Below, piece after piece: positions 37,801 through 50,200 of a stretch of 64,000 bases of DNA. The notes under the pieces are model-generated. The model searched no databases and was not told where the DNA came from. It saw nothing but the letters and a program-made list of their open reading frames with translations. The position numbers and the translations under genes are program-made. Each line of letters opens with the position of its first letter. Within the stretch, counting starts at the first letter, position 1. Origin of the DNA: Parus major (lineage: Eukaryota > Chordata > Aves > Passeriformes > Paridae). The DNA lies in NCBI RefSeq assembly GCF_001522545.3, contig NC_031783.1, positions 4,462,335-4,526,334 on the forward strand, written 5' to 3'.

Positions 37801-40800
37801 AAAGGAGCAAACCTACATTCCTAACACTGCTGTTTGGGAAACAGGGGCTGGTTTGGATAGGTCTCCCTTACCTTCCCTCTTTTACCTCCCTGATTCCACA
37901 TCAGGAAGCTTTTGATGAAGAGAAAACATCAAACAAACCTTATATAAGTACTTTCAAATTGTTAACAAATTTCTTCTTCACAAACAAACTTCTGGCAGCC
38001 AAAATTAACACTTTAAATAGCTTTTCTGTTTTTGCTAGAAATGAATTTGTGTAGTGTCTTTCAAAGTTTTCTCTGGTGTTTCCATCTTCCCCATGGAAGC
38101 CCTGAAGGGTCCTGCTGGTGTTAACATGAAGATAATTTTCTTAGGTTTTCTCTAGCCTTTGGCCTTAATAACATACTGTGTCAAAGAGTCACAGAAGCTG
38201 TAAGAGCTTAGAGATCACTGCTGGCTGCAAACAGTGATATTCAAGAAGTGGCTGAAAGCTGATTTTCTTCAGTCCATAGGTAACTGCAGGACTTTTCTAT
38301 CGAGTGTTTGTTGGCTTTGCCCCTCCTGAAAGGCAGTCCTTCTTTTTGCTTTGCAACCTCTGGCTTGTAACTCTTGTAGCTGCAATAGGATAATTAGAGT
38401 AGACACTGTACTTTTTGCATCTCTCTGAAGATCAATCGTGGCCAGTCTGAGAAAAGAACCAATAAAACCAATTCTCTTGAGAACCTGGGCTCTTTATCAC
38501 ACATGGCTGCTGTGCTTGCCATGCTTGTTTTCCAGTTCTTCTGATATTTCAGCTGATGAGTTAGGAGTGAGGCCTAATTTCTAACTGAGTGGTGCACCTG
38601 CAGCTATCTCTTCCTTTTTTTTATCAAAATGTTTATCAGGTGTCCTCAATTACATTATGGCATTAGCTAACTCACTGTTTTATCTGTGTGTAATACTGAT
38701 GCTATTTAATTTTTTTGTGATCAGGAGGATGTGCTAGAGGAGAGGTTTATTAAACTTGCAGATGTTACCAGCTCAGAGGAACCTGAATGCTGGATGGAGA
38801 TTGAGGATGATTGGATATATGGTTTTGTTATATTTATTTGTATATTTCAGATACATGGCTCTAATAAACAGAGATCAAAGTATTTGGCTTACACAGGAAT
38901 CATCAGGTGCCTAAACCTGGGATGGAAAACAGTGGTGTAGGTAGAAATTCAATGGGAAAGGATCTTGGGCTGGTGCTCCAGAGAGGTTTTTCTTGGTGCA
39001 CCTCCTTTCTTGTACCTCACAGCCATGGATCTGCTTCAAAACTCCCTTGCTGTTTATCTCCATTCATTTCCAGCTGGATCAGCTGCTCAGCTGCCAGATG
39101 TTGAGTTGCTGGAGCCATCAGCAGGGCCACAGCAGGGATATGCAGCCAGTCACTGGGATCTCACCTTTTGACAAGGATGTCACCCTGGGTAAGTTTAAAA
39201 TAACAGTGAAACTGCAAAATTTCCATGCTGGTGGCAGATGGGGTAAGAAATTCCAACTATGGAAATGAAAACTTAGCTCAGCTGTCAGGAAAATCTTTTC
39301 CTTGGCCATGGAATGTTGGAGCAGGGTGGCTGGGATGCTGCAAGAGACCCTGTGTGGGTCTTTAAAAGGCTCAGGTAGAAACACGTGCTGGGAAACACCA
39401 CGAAGGATTTTTCTGCCTGCAAGCAGGGAAACAGATTTAACTGATCTCTGGGGATCACTGCCAGCCCTCTGACTCATATCCCTTAATTATTTGCAGTGCA
39501 AAATGAGTAAAATTAGAGGTTTCTCTTAAGATAAGAGGACTGAATTTTGCAGAAACCAGCCTTTTATTGCTCATTGCTTCAGTGTAGGCAACTGGATTAG
39601 CCTTCTTGTGTTTGAACAGTGTGGGGGAGAGGGAGAGAGGGAGAACATCAATCACATCAGATTTCTCTCTCAGCATTTTGACAATAAGATGGCATTTAGG
39701 AAGAACTTGGGTCATACAATATATATCTGTCTGTCATTAAAAGAACCACTTCCCAAGCACTTTTATTAATCATAGAGTTTACTACAAAAAAAGTGTCAGT
39801 GTGACCCCATCTATGGCATTAATCCAGCAAAGATATTCTTGATGGTTATCTTTATCTTGGTATGTCCCGCTAGAAGTTGCCAATTTTGAATGAACATCCC
39901 TGTCTATTTCAATAGAAATTGCAGGACTGCTTTTTAGGTGTTTCTTTTTCTTTTTTTTTCCCCTCTTTTTTTATGACCACGGTGCTGTTTTGTACAGGAT
40001 TATGTTTAACTGTTCATTTTTATGTCTGGGATGATTGGTGAATGCTGATGGAGAAAAGAATGGAGAAATTTGCAGTCACTGACTCTGCAGAACATTTGCT
40101 ACACACCCAGTCTCTATTCTTATTTAATTATCACAACAATTTATCATTACAGTTATTAATTGAAAATGTTAATCCTTACTGAGAAGACTTCTCAATCTTT
40201 GAAGCTGAGTGGTTTCATTTTGAGACTGTGCTGGAGTTTTTCTATCCTCCTTGCTTTGCATCTTCATTTTTTAAAGCTCTGAAGCCACCTAAAATTGCCT
40301 CTCGCTTTTGTGTTGTCATTTGAATAAAGAACTGAGGGAGCTGTAGGGCAGGAGTAAGGGCTCTGTGTGTCCTCCTTCCTCATATTTACCACAGATGTGC
40401 CTTCCTCAGCTTCTGAAACCAGCAGTTCAGCCCAGAGCTCCTTCCTGGTAGGCCCACAGCACCCAGACCTGCAGTGCTGCTAGGAGAAGTCCTGCTCTCA
40501 GCAGGAAGGATTTGCTTGGATAACTGTTTGGATTCCATGGAGACTGATGCCTGGCTGGAATACAGAGGCAAAATGATGCTGCAAAGAGCCCTGCAGGACT
40601 GTTTATTCCCTTTTCAGACAGAATTGATAATTACTGCTCCTGGTGCTATAGCACATCACTCCTTTTAATTTGTCCAATAAACCATGCATTGCCTTTAATT
40701 TCTTTTCCCATTCTTTTTGCTAATGAATGAACAAATATATTTTCTTTAGGTCACACTGGTATTAATTCATGACATCTTGTCTGTGTACCACCTAAAACCA

Positions 40801-41678
40801 GTTGAACTGATGATATTCAGCTCAGATCAGGCTCAGATATTTTATGCAGTTTCTGATAGAATTTGGGGGGTGGACAAACTCCATCAAGGGGAGATTATTG
40901 GTATAAAAATCCAGAGAGGCTGCAGTGTCCTGCATAATAGTCACAGCAGCTCCTTGCAAAGGCAATAGGATGTAGCTGATGGCAAACAGATCCCTCAATC
41001 TATGAATTTTAAAATGCAATATGAAGCATAAAACAATATATATCCAGGAAAACTGCAATTTATCTGCCCTTTGTTGTCTTTACTCATGAAAAGACGGCAG
41101 TATTAGATCACATGGGAGGAAAGTATGGTTTAGAATTTTCTTCCCTGGAATCTCAGACCAAGAGGCAAGTGTTGTTTAATGGCAGCAGCCCATGTAAATT
41201 CATTATGCTCACTTAATAAATAAGGTGAGGAGAGATATCTATATGTTTATTGGAGTTTTATAAATGTCAGGTTCCGGTAAAACTGGGTGCTTTGATGATA
41301 TGTTGGATTAAATTAGACTTAAGCATGTAGGATTCTGCTTTGCTGGTGAATCTTTTGAGAATATTGGTAGAAAGTGACTACAGATTTCTTGAGGACAGGA
41401 TGCAAAAAATTGGGGAATGGCTGTTTTGTTGGCTGCTGACAATGGAGGTACTGTGATAGAGAATTGGTTTTATTTTCTAATGAAGAAATTTCACCTTACA
41501 TGCAAACCAGGTAACTCTGTAACTGAGTGTTTACAGCATTCACCCAGAGCACAGGAAACTCTTGTAATAAGTGCTGTACCTGGAGCCTGCATATTCCAGA
41601 CCTGAACTTAGCAGTCTTTCCTGAAAAAATTAAATAAATAAATTCAAAGGGAGATGCTTTCTTTTTTTTCCTAGAGAT
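34876..41678. other. gene-free stretch
   Basis: No supported gene over about 6.8 kb. A 148-codon minus frame at 36052-36498 starts at GTG and overlaps two other open frames; it is treated as chance. An alternating purine-pyrimidine stretch lies at 35873-35904. The region 39280-39400 looks vaguely LINE-like but could not be matched to CR1. Confidence 0.6.
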
Positions 41679-41695
41679 GGGGGGGGGGGGGGGGG
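41679..41695 (+). repeat. G17 homopolymer
   Basis: Seventeen consecutive G, within AGAGAT and AGAAA flanks. Long G runs are rare in vertebrate DNA, can form quadruplexes and are error-prone in sequencing, so the exact length is uncertain. Confidence 0.9.
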
Positions 41696-44600
41696 AGAAA
41701 TCTAAACACCCTTTTATTGGTGATCAATAATTAAGTAAGAGTTTTTTTTTTCCTGAGAAGCCCTATTAATTAGAAAAGCAAAGATAAATGATAACTAACC
41801 AGGCTATTCTAATACTCTGGTTAGTAACAGACACATGTTATATTGAAGCAAGTAAGAAAAGGAGTGTCTGTGCTTTTGGGAGCAGAAACTCACCCTGGGA
41901 AGCTCAGAGGTGAACTTGTGCCTGGGGTGCCTCTAACAAAAACAGCTTTTCCAGTAGCTTTTTGTACTAATCAAGAAAATATTCTTTTTTTTTGTGTGTT
42001 TGGGAGAGAAAGACAAATGAATTCCAGCACGATGGGGACCAGGGTCCCCAGGAAAGGAGGGGCAAAGCAGCACCAAAGGGCTGGGACTGCTGCACCCATG
42101 GTGGCAGCCAGAGCAAAGGAGGAGGATTTGTTTGTTTAGGCACAGGCTACGAATTTACCTCTGCCACTTTGGTTTAAAGAAAATAAACTGTGCTTCTGCC
42201 CACAACTACATAATTACATTGTACTCTAATATCTCTCGACTTCAAAATGACAGCTAAAGCAGATTAAAGCTGTTTACAGCCTATGGGAAGTAGTATGGTG
42301 GCTGCTGGCAATATTTCTTTCTCGCTCAGTAACCAAAGTCCAGTCATAAATCTATATTCTTCTTCAAGGAGGAAGGCTGTGATTAAAGGATTCCTCCTAC
42401 AGCTGTGGCTTGGTGATAAGAGCTTTATGTTCAGACCCTCCTAAGCGACAAAAAGAAAAAAAATCATTTTTCATTAAGTTAGCTACTCTAATTTGGATGG
42501 GAGGGGGAGAGGCAGACAAGTAGTTTGGTCAATGGCTTGCTGTAGATTTGGTAGGAGCATTGTATAGAGCATTTCTAAGCAGCAGCTGGGATTTGAGAGA
42601 TAGACTACAACCCCTGTACCACCTCATCTGTGCCCCTGCACAGCGATAGTTTTCTCTGCAACACGGATATTGTGAATTTAAAGAAGTTTCTATTTTGAAC
42701 ACTTGTTAGCTGCCCTAGCCCTGTGCTAGAAAAGCAGGTTTATCCACCTGAAAAGCTGCAGGCAGGAGCCCGGGACTTGGCCTGCAAACCAAACATCCAC
42801 ACGGACGGAAGAGAAACCTGAAAACCCAGAGCTGCTGCTGTGCTTTTGTCTTCAGCCAAGGCCTTCATGGAGACCACAGGAGGGACTCTTGGGGAGCCAG
42901 CTGAGAGCCCTTTGAACTGAGATTTGAATTGCTCAGAGCCATGCTGGACGTCATTTGATCAGACAGAACTTAAAACGAATGCTTTTGTTAGGACTTTACC
43001 GCTAGAAAAATAACACGAGTGCTGAAAGCACGGAAACAAAACCCAGCAAGCCAGAACACAGCAATTCTGGTGCATATTTTGCAGGGTTTGAATGTTTCTG
43101 ATGACAGAGCACAGCTTGATTATAGTAGGGAGGCTAATTAAATTATACACCAAAATAATTGTGGGAATAATATGATGGCTGGTAGAAGAAACAGGAACAA
43201 ACTCTAATCCCTCAGTAACTCAAGACATGAGTTATCTCACTGTGGCATATGCCCCCAGTTCTGCTTTTTAACTCAGCAGTGACAAAGGGTGCAGTCACAG
43301 ATCCAGTGGCGTGTTTTTATATTTTCTTAATTTTTAAATTAGAATATATTTATATTAGAATCTTTTGCTGGTATTAAGTTTTCAGTGTTTAATTTGCATA
43401 ATAGTGCTGTGCAAAATGGGATGAGGGTTAATCAAAGGATTTTTATCACTCTTTTTAATTATATTCATTATGCTGGAGTAAGATGTAAATTTTAATTTCA
43501 CCTTGTTAGCTAACGTTTTTCACCAAAAGTTTGGATTTGCAAATCATCTGGCATTTTTAATAGGAGCAGATGCTAGTGATTTGGAAGAACCTAAATGCCT
43601 CAAGTACAGTAGACATTATTAATTTGATTGATATGCAATTTAATACAACTTAGCAATTATTAATGCCATTTAGCATCGGTGTGGATATTCAGAGAGGTAG
43701 CCTATAAGCAAGAAGAGCAGTGCAAGAAAAGAGAAGGTTGTTTTTCCCCCCTAGATCTGCTTCTAAATAGATGTTCCTTTTAAGCTCACTACAGTAAACA
43801 CTCTTTCCTTCTCCCCGTCGAATTTTTAGTCACAGCTATCACCTGGAAGGTTATTTTCCAGAGGCATATAGTTATCTCACCTTCTGAGGCAAGCAGTAAA
43901 CTCTCTCTTAGCCTGCAGACATTTACCAACAGTGTTTTATATGTTACGTTTATAACTCTTCCAATCGCAGGGAAGCCAACTGAAAAACATACCTGCTAAT
44001 GGAAAAGGACTATTAAAGCACTGCTGTGCACTCACCTTGCACTAAGCCAGCTGCACAGAGCCCTGCCATAAATCACACTTAAATGATTACATTCCACCAG
44101 AACCGCTGCCCAAAGAGCAAACTTGCAGCAGGATGAGCAGTCCCTTCACCTGCACAACAACCTGGGTGTGTGCCCTGGGCTCAGGTGAAACAAAGGGAAA
44201 AGGCCTTTTGGATGTGCTGAATCCATTCTGGATTGGGAAGGAGGTCACTGCTTTCCACTGCTTTTTCCTCTGCCAGAGGGTGATTCCTGGAGCAAGGACA
44301 GCTGGGCTTTCCAGCCAGGGATAAACCTCAAGGGAGAGGGTGGTGGTGACAAGAATGGCCTAAATCTCTCTTTAATATAGGGGATCAAATCTTGGTGTGG
44401 CAAAGAACCCACCCTGGCAGGGAGATCTGTAGCAGCTGCAGAGGAAAGGAGGGTGTGAGTGCCTCAGCCATCACTTTATCTCTGCCTAAAATAGCACAGC
44501 ACTGTGAGGAAATCAGAGGGACAGGGAGGAGGGTGTGCCTACTCCAGGGCTCTTGAGGACGAGCAGTGCCACCAGGGAATGTGAAGTGCAGGTGAGCAGA

Positions 44601-45442
44601 TGGGGCTTCTGGGCTATCCCTGAAATGTCAGCTCTGCTGAGTAAAGCTGGAGGAGGGCAGGAGGAGAAGTCACCCCATTCACATTTTCTACCTGAGAAGG
44701 ACTTGCATGAACCTGAAGCTGGAAATAAAGCAGACAACAGTTCCTGACACCAGAAAATCCGCAACCATCGACAGATGAAACAGTTTACTGAGCAAAACCA
44801 CTGGTTTTTCCTTCACTAACACAGTTCTTCATAGCCTTTGCAAATTGTAAATAAGTCCTTAATATCTGTCTGCTTAATGCTTCGATGGAATTGATCTGAA
44901 TCCACACTGGGCTTGATTCAGGCACTGGCAGATATTTTCTCTGCTATGTTATTCTTCTGTGAGGTTCAGGAGGATAGTTGCCTGTGCCTCAGAAGTTCAT
45001 TATTTCCATAAAAACCCAAGCTGATTTCTCCCCCGCTCCCCTGGGATGCAGCCCCAGGTAGGACTAAAGGCTTGCTGATACACCAGGATTTGCAGAATCA
45101 CAGAGTCTGAGACAGGCTGCAGGAAGAAATCAGGAGTCTCCATTCCTCTGCTCCCAAAAATTACCAGGGAAAGCACAGCTTGTATATCCTGAGCTCACAA
45201 GAGAGGAATAAGTCAAAGGACTTCAGTGTGGAATGAGACAGCTTAGTGGAGGTATGTGAAGATTTTGGCTTCAAGGAACCAAACACTCCTAGCAAGCCTT
45301 AAGGAAAACATCCAGTGTGAGGGTCCCAGGGCTCTGAATACCCAAAACAAGTCGTGCTGCACCCCAGACTCTCTTTTGCTCATACTCAGCAGCCCCATCT
45401 TTAGCTCTCCTTTGCAAACAGTACAATTACATTTGCTGTGGC
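41696..45442. other. gene-free stretch with AT-rich candidate regulatory block
   Basis: No gene supported. About 43320-43720 is AT-rich but not simple-sequence, with repeated ATTA/TAAT and TTTGCAT-type words, and could be conserved non-coding DNA. About 44133-44760 is GC-richer with overlapping frames and no recognisable protein. Confidence 0.55.
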
Positions 45443-45461
45443 TTTTTTTTTTTTTTTTTTT
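45443..45461. repeat. T19 homopolymer
   Basis: Nineteen T. It could mark the A-tail of a minus-strand retrocopy whose body would lie at 45462 and beyond. No AATAAA is seen on the minus strand close to the tract and no known gene was recognised, so it is listed only as a homopolymer. Confidence 0.85.
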
Positions 45462-48400
45462 GGTGGGCAGTTGACCCTGTCACAACCAAAGCAATGACCT
45501 GGCAACGCCAAAATTGTTTACCAGATGTTGAAGCCAAAGCCCAAATGTCGAATGGATAGGTGAAATCTTGGGGTTTAAGTATGAGCAGGTACTTTTTTGC
45601 ATTATGCTTCAATAAAGCATTTAAAGACAGTCATGAATAATAAGTAAGTAATTTTATGCTGAATGACTGCAAAGCATAGAAATGTTCCCTCTCTCTCTTT
45701 TAAGTGTAAAAATTTCTTTCTCTAAAGGCCATATATTCCTTTCATTCCTGAGATGCAGCTTCTATTGATGCCAGTTTATGGTCCTGAAACTCTGGCTGAA
45801 GATTAAGAAGGAAGGCATAAGAGAGACCTTTATGGGTTTTTGTCTTCTAACAATTTGAATCAAATACTTTCCCAAGAAAATGTGTTTTACATGTATTTTA
45901 AATTCCTTTTTTCACAGTAATGTCTCTTTTTCTAAGAAACTTGCATTTTGAAAATGTTGTGACATATTACATTAATTGAATATACAGCCTCAGAAACTGG
46001 GAGAACCTTTTCAATTGCACTGAGTGCATCTGAGCAGGCTGGAGGCTCAATGCATAATTTCCAACAGAAAAAGGGAAAAAAAACCCACCATTTCTCATTA
46101 AAAGCAAGATCAGTAACACAAGAAAGCAGCAGTATTGCTATCTTTTATCCATTAAATGAACTCCTGTCATTGCAATTCCAAGAGTTTTTGAAATAGAAAT
46201 CTCAACCTGACAGGCTATTCCGGTTTACAGTGAAGCTCTTGATGTCCCCTAATTATAGATCTTTTTCATATAGTTATTATTTTGGAGCACAACTATGACA
46301 TTAAGATAGTCACATGAAAACACAAACCTTCATTAAATAATTATGCACCCCTGTTCCTCTTTCTAGGCATTTCTTGCTGGTTTTCATTTTGAGACACCTC
46401 TGCAGTCATGTTTTTTTTCAGCTGATCACATTTTCTGGCCCCGTGTGAAGCTGCTCTTCCCATGCAGAAGGTGCAGGAGCAGAACACACACCTCAGCTGC
46501 ACTTGCAAGGCTCCTCAGTCTCCTTGCAGTGGTCACAGAGAATTCCCTCACAAAAACACTTCAAAGGAGAGTCAGGCTCAGATGTTTTTCTCATGAGAAG
46601 CTGAAGCTGGGCTGACAGGTCACTGCAGGGTGGTCCCATTCCTGTCCTTGTGCTGCCCCTCACCTCCTGCCCCTCTGTGACCGCAGGGACAGCCCAGTGT
46701 CAGAAATTCCCCACCTCAGCAGCAAGGCAAAAATGTGTGTGGGTATTTTAGTGATTTGGCTGCTCCAGAGACACTCCAGTGCTGGTGGGCTGCAGAGGAT
46801 CCTATGGAGCATGGAGAGGGGATGGGAAGAGGGGCAGGGCCACAGGAAGGCAGCTGTGACACTCATCTGTCTCCCTGTGGGGCTGGCAAGCAAAATTCTG
46901 AATTGTGCTTCTTCAAAGGATGGGCAAGCCAAATGATATCTCAACAAGATAGTTATATTTTAATCAGTCTTATCTAAATGAAAAATAACCTCCAGCCTGC
47001 AAGAGCTTGGGAAGAAGAGCTTCAGTTTTGGGTATGAGCCTGGCAATGAATGAGCAGTTCAGAACCTTATTGACAGCATTTGTATAGACACTGTGCTTGT
47101 GAGATTGCAGTTTGTCACTCACTGTGTACATGTCATTTTTTCTTTTACATCTGTGAAAAAGTAAAGTTATGAAGTGATAAGTTTCCAAAATGCTTGTATT
47201 AATGATGGGCTGTGAGAATTCTTCTTTGTACAGAAGGGCTTCCTTAAATATTGAGAATGTAGAAAACTGAAGAGTATTTTTGCTGGTCCTTTCTCCCAGA
47301 TCCATCACCTAGTTAAGTTTAAACTGCTCAAACCCCTCTAGTACCCCAGTAAGGTTTTCCTACATGAAATGTCATTATTGTACATTGTACTGCCCCCATT
47401 TTCTCACTTAAACACAAAGTATTTGATTCCTTTACTCTGATATTAGTCAGATGCTAGAAAAGTCACAGAAACTTATCTTTTTTATTGTTCCATGCAGTGC
47501 CTAAGCACTGTTTATTTTCACCTCATTTGTTTGTGGTGAAGCAGCACTACCATCAGCAGGTTTTAGTAGACATATCAGAGGACTTGTTTTGGGGAAGCTT
47601 AAGAAATGAGAGAAGCAAAGGAAAATGAGAAAATAAATCTGGGTTTGTCTCATTGTAATATATATAGTTGGTAAAAGGCCCTGTTGTTCTTTAGCATTCT
47701 CAGAGTCTAAAATCTGAAAATGTGGGAGGATGAACTCCAGTCAAAAGCTGATGTTGGCACTGTTGAGGATGTTTGGCACAAGGTCACTGGGACACACTCT
47801 GTGTTGGTGCCTTTCACTTGGCACTTATGCTTATAAAATGCTTATGATCACGACAGGAAAGATGTTATCCCATACAAGTAAAACTTCCTTTTTCTAGAAT
47901 CTGTGGTTGTGTTAGTTCAAATTTTCTAATCCTCAGCAAAACAAACTTTTGCTTTTAGTGAAACAAGCTCTGGATTCAGGCATGGCAGGGCTTGTGCACT
48001 TGGAGCATCCATTCCTTCTCAGATTGCTTCACTTGGCATGAGAGTCTGTGCCAAAGGCTGGATGGCTTTCCAACATCTATTGAAATTATTTGAAATAAAA
48101 AGATAATTTGTAGCGTTTAACAATATAAAATCATAACCTAATTATTTATAATTTCCTTTTTATATTTATGATGCTATATTAATAATGAAGAACTCATTTA
48201 GTGCTAATATGGATGTTCTAAGTAGTATTTCCCCTGTAATTTATTGCTCATTAATGTATCATTATTAGAAAGTATTTCTCACTAATGTTTTAGTGTTGAT
48301 ATAAAACTGAGGATACGGATAAAGTTGAGATAAGAATTTACCTTTGCAGCTAGCTAAAGACAAAGTGAAGGTTATTTTCATAGACTGATTTTGCAATGTG

Positions 48401-49829
48401 AGAGGGGATAAGTGAAGAGCAAAATCTAATACTTCTCACATGTACCTGACACTCCTGGTAGAGACACAAAGGGAGCAAACCCCATATTGACCCTGGAATG
48501 AATCAGTGCTGTGGAACACACAAAATAGGGTAGCAATTAAATTTGCATTACAGTTTATATACAATAGCTCATAATGTCAATGAAAGTTATTGAATTTAAA
48601 ATTCTATTTATTTCCTCAGAAGTTTAACCTAATATAATCCCATATTTTCAGCAAGTGATTTGGCTAATTTATCTCACATTGATGTCCTCTTCCTTTCAAT
48701 GGCACCCACTTTGTTACCTTTGTGAGAGACTGAAAGGAAGTCTTCATTTATTTTTCAGTTCTGTTGTGGCCATATGCATGCTCCAGCAGACTATAATAGA
48801 CCTATGTTTTAGAAGATTAACTGAAATACAGAAATGAAATACAGAAATGAGTATTACTTTTTCCCTGTATTCAACTTGTTGTTCTGATATTGCTGCAGTT
48901 TTCCAAGCCAAATCCCCTACTGTTAAGCCCTGGCTGAGTGGCTGTGAGAGAGCAAGTTAAATCCTTCCACCTTTAATGGTATTATTTCAGACAGGTTTTA
49001 AACCTTTCCAGCTATTTGTAGTGCTCTTTTCACTAAGAGAGGAATCACGATGATTTCCTGTCATGAGAACAATGTTGCTGTCCTGGGCATCTCAGCCTTT
49101 GAGGGTCAGTAAGAGCTGTGAGCAGCGGCTGGTGCCAAGCCCAGGGTGTTTTATAGGAGCTGTGAAGGTGCTCAGGAAGGCCAGAGTACAAAGCAGGAAC
49201 ACCTAGGGCAGCTGTGGGAGCCAAAGGCAGCCTCAGGTGCTCCCCACGGGGACAGGAGCTGTGAAATCTGAAGGGTCAGCCTGTGATCACAGCCTGTGCT
49301 ACCAACCCATCACTAATGTCCCCAGGAATAGCTGGTGCCTGTCTTTTTAAACAGCAGCAGGAGCACTCTGAGTTTGTCAGGTTGAAGGGAACAGTTTGTC
49401 CTGCTGGAGTCAGATCCTGGTGCCAGGGCTGTTCCCCACACTGCCGTGGATGAGTGGATGGTTCAACATTCCCTGTGTCCCTCCCACAGCCGCACCGTGG
49501 GCAGTGGGTGTTTGTGGTTTAACACCTGGTAACATGACAATCACAGTTACAGGCAGAATGTCTACTGTGGCAGGTGTTCAGGAGGCTGCAGCAGTGACAC
49601 TCAGTGAGAGAACCCTCAGGCTGCCTTTGGACCCCCGTGGTTGTCTGGAAGTTACCCATGCTGTAGACCCTTCAGGTTAGCTGGATGTAACAGCTAAGCT
49701 GTATCCCAACACTGTGGGCTGTAAGGGATTTGTCAAGCTCTGGCCATGCCTTTGGCAGCGTGCTACAGGGATGGGATACAGGGACACAGGGTCTTGCAAT
49801 ATATTCCCAGCAGAGAAGAGCTTCATGTC
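45462..49829. other. gene-free stretch
   Basis: No supported gene. AT-rich DNA at 48100-48300 contains many TAAT words. GAAATACAGAAAT is tandemly duplicated at about 48823-48848. Overlapping frames at 46660-46977 on both strands are composition effects. A GC-richer patch lies at 49080-49680. Confidence 0.6.
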
Positions 49830-50200
49830 CCACTATAAATGACATATCAAACGCCTACGTATCATTTATATCTGCATGGAGCTTAGTAGGAATGGTTTGT
49901 TAGACACTTACACTTTGTCAACAACCTCTACAAATGCATTTACTTTAGGTGTTGAACATTTCATTATAAATGGCTTGCAGAACATATCTATAACCTTGAT
50001 AAGTCCATTCACTTTGTTAGTAATGGCTCCTTGAACATTTAAAGCATAACAATAGCCAAAACGCATATAAATATTTCATTGCAAATCTATTGTTACTTAT
50101 TTATAACATGCCCACCAAAAGCATTACAGGATATTTATTAAACATTTATAGATTATTTTTGCTACAAGTAATAGGTGATATAAATGCATTATTCATCTCA
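49830..50200. repeat. old degenerate AT-rich repeat (unclassified)
   Basis: Variants of CATTTATA / TATAAATG recur in both orientations at about 49834, 49863, 49961, 50035, 50064, 50141 and 50177. The separating segments are roughly 30-100 bp and are not simple sequence (for example ATAAATGGCTTGCAGAACAT). This pattern suggests an ancient interspersed or palindromic DNA element, too diverged to name by eye. Confidence 0.35.

Noticed and set aside
38178..38225. CR1-like antisense terminus (GAGTCACAGAAGC... TTAGAGATCA)
   Set aside because: Only short word similarity and no continuing match downstream; insufficient to call an element. A similar short match near 45093 was rejected for the same reason.
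39280..39470. Possible old LINE fragment
   Set aside because: Phrases such as AGGAAAATCTTTTCCTTGG suggested CR1, but the order of motifs did not follow CR1.
45443..45625. Minus-strand processed pseudogene marked by a T19 run
   Set aside because: No polyadenylation signal next to the tract, no recognisable coding sequence beyond it, and no target-site duplication seen.
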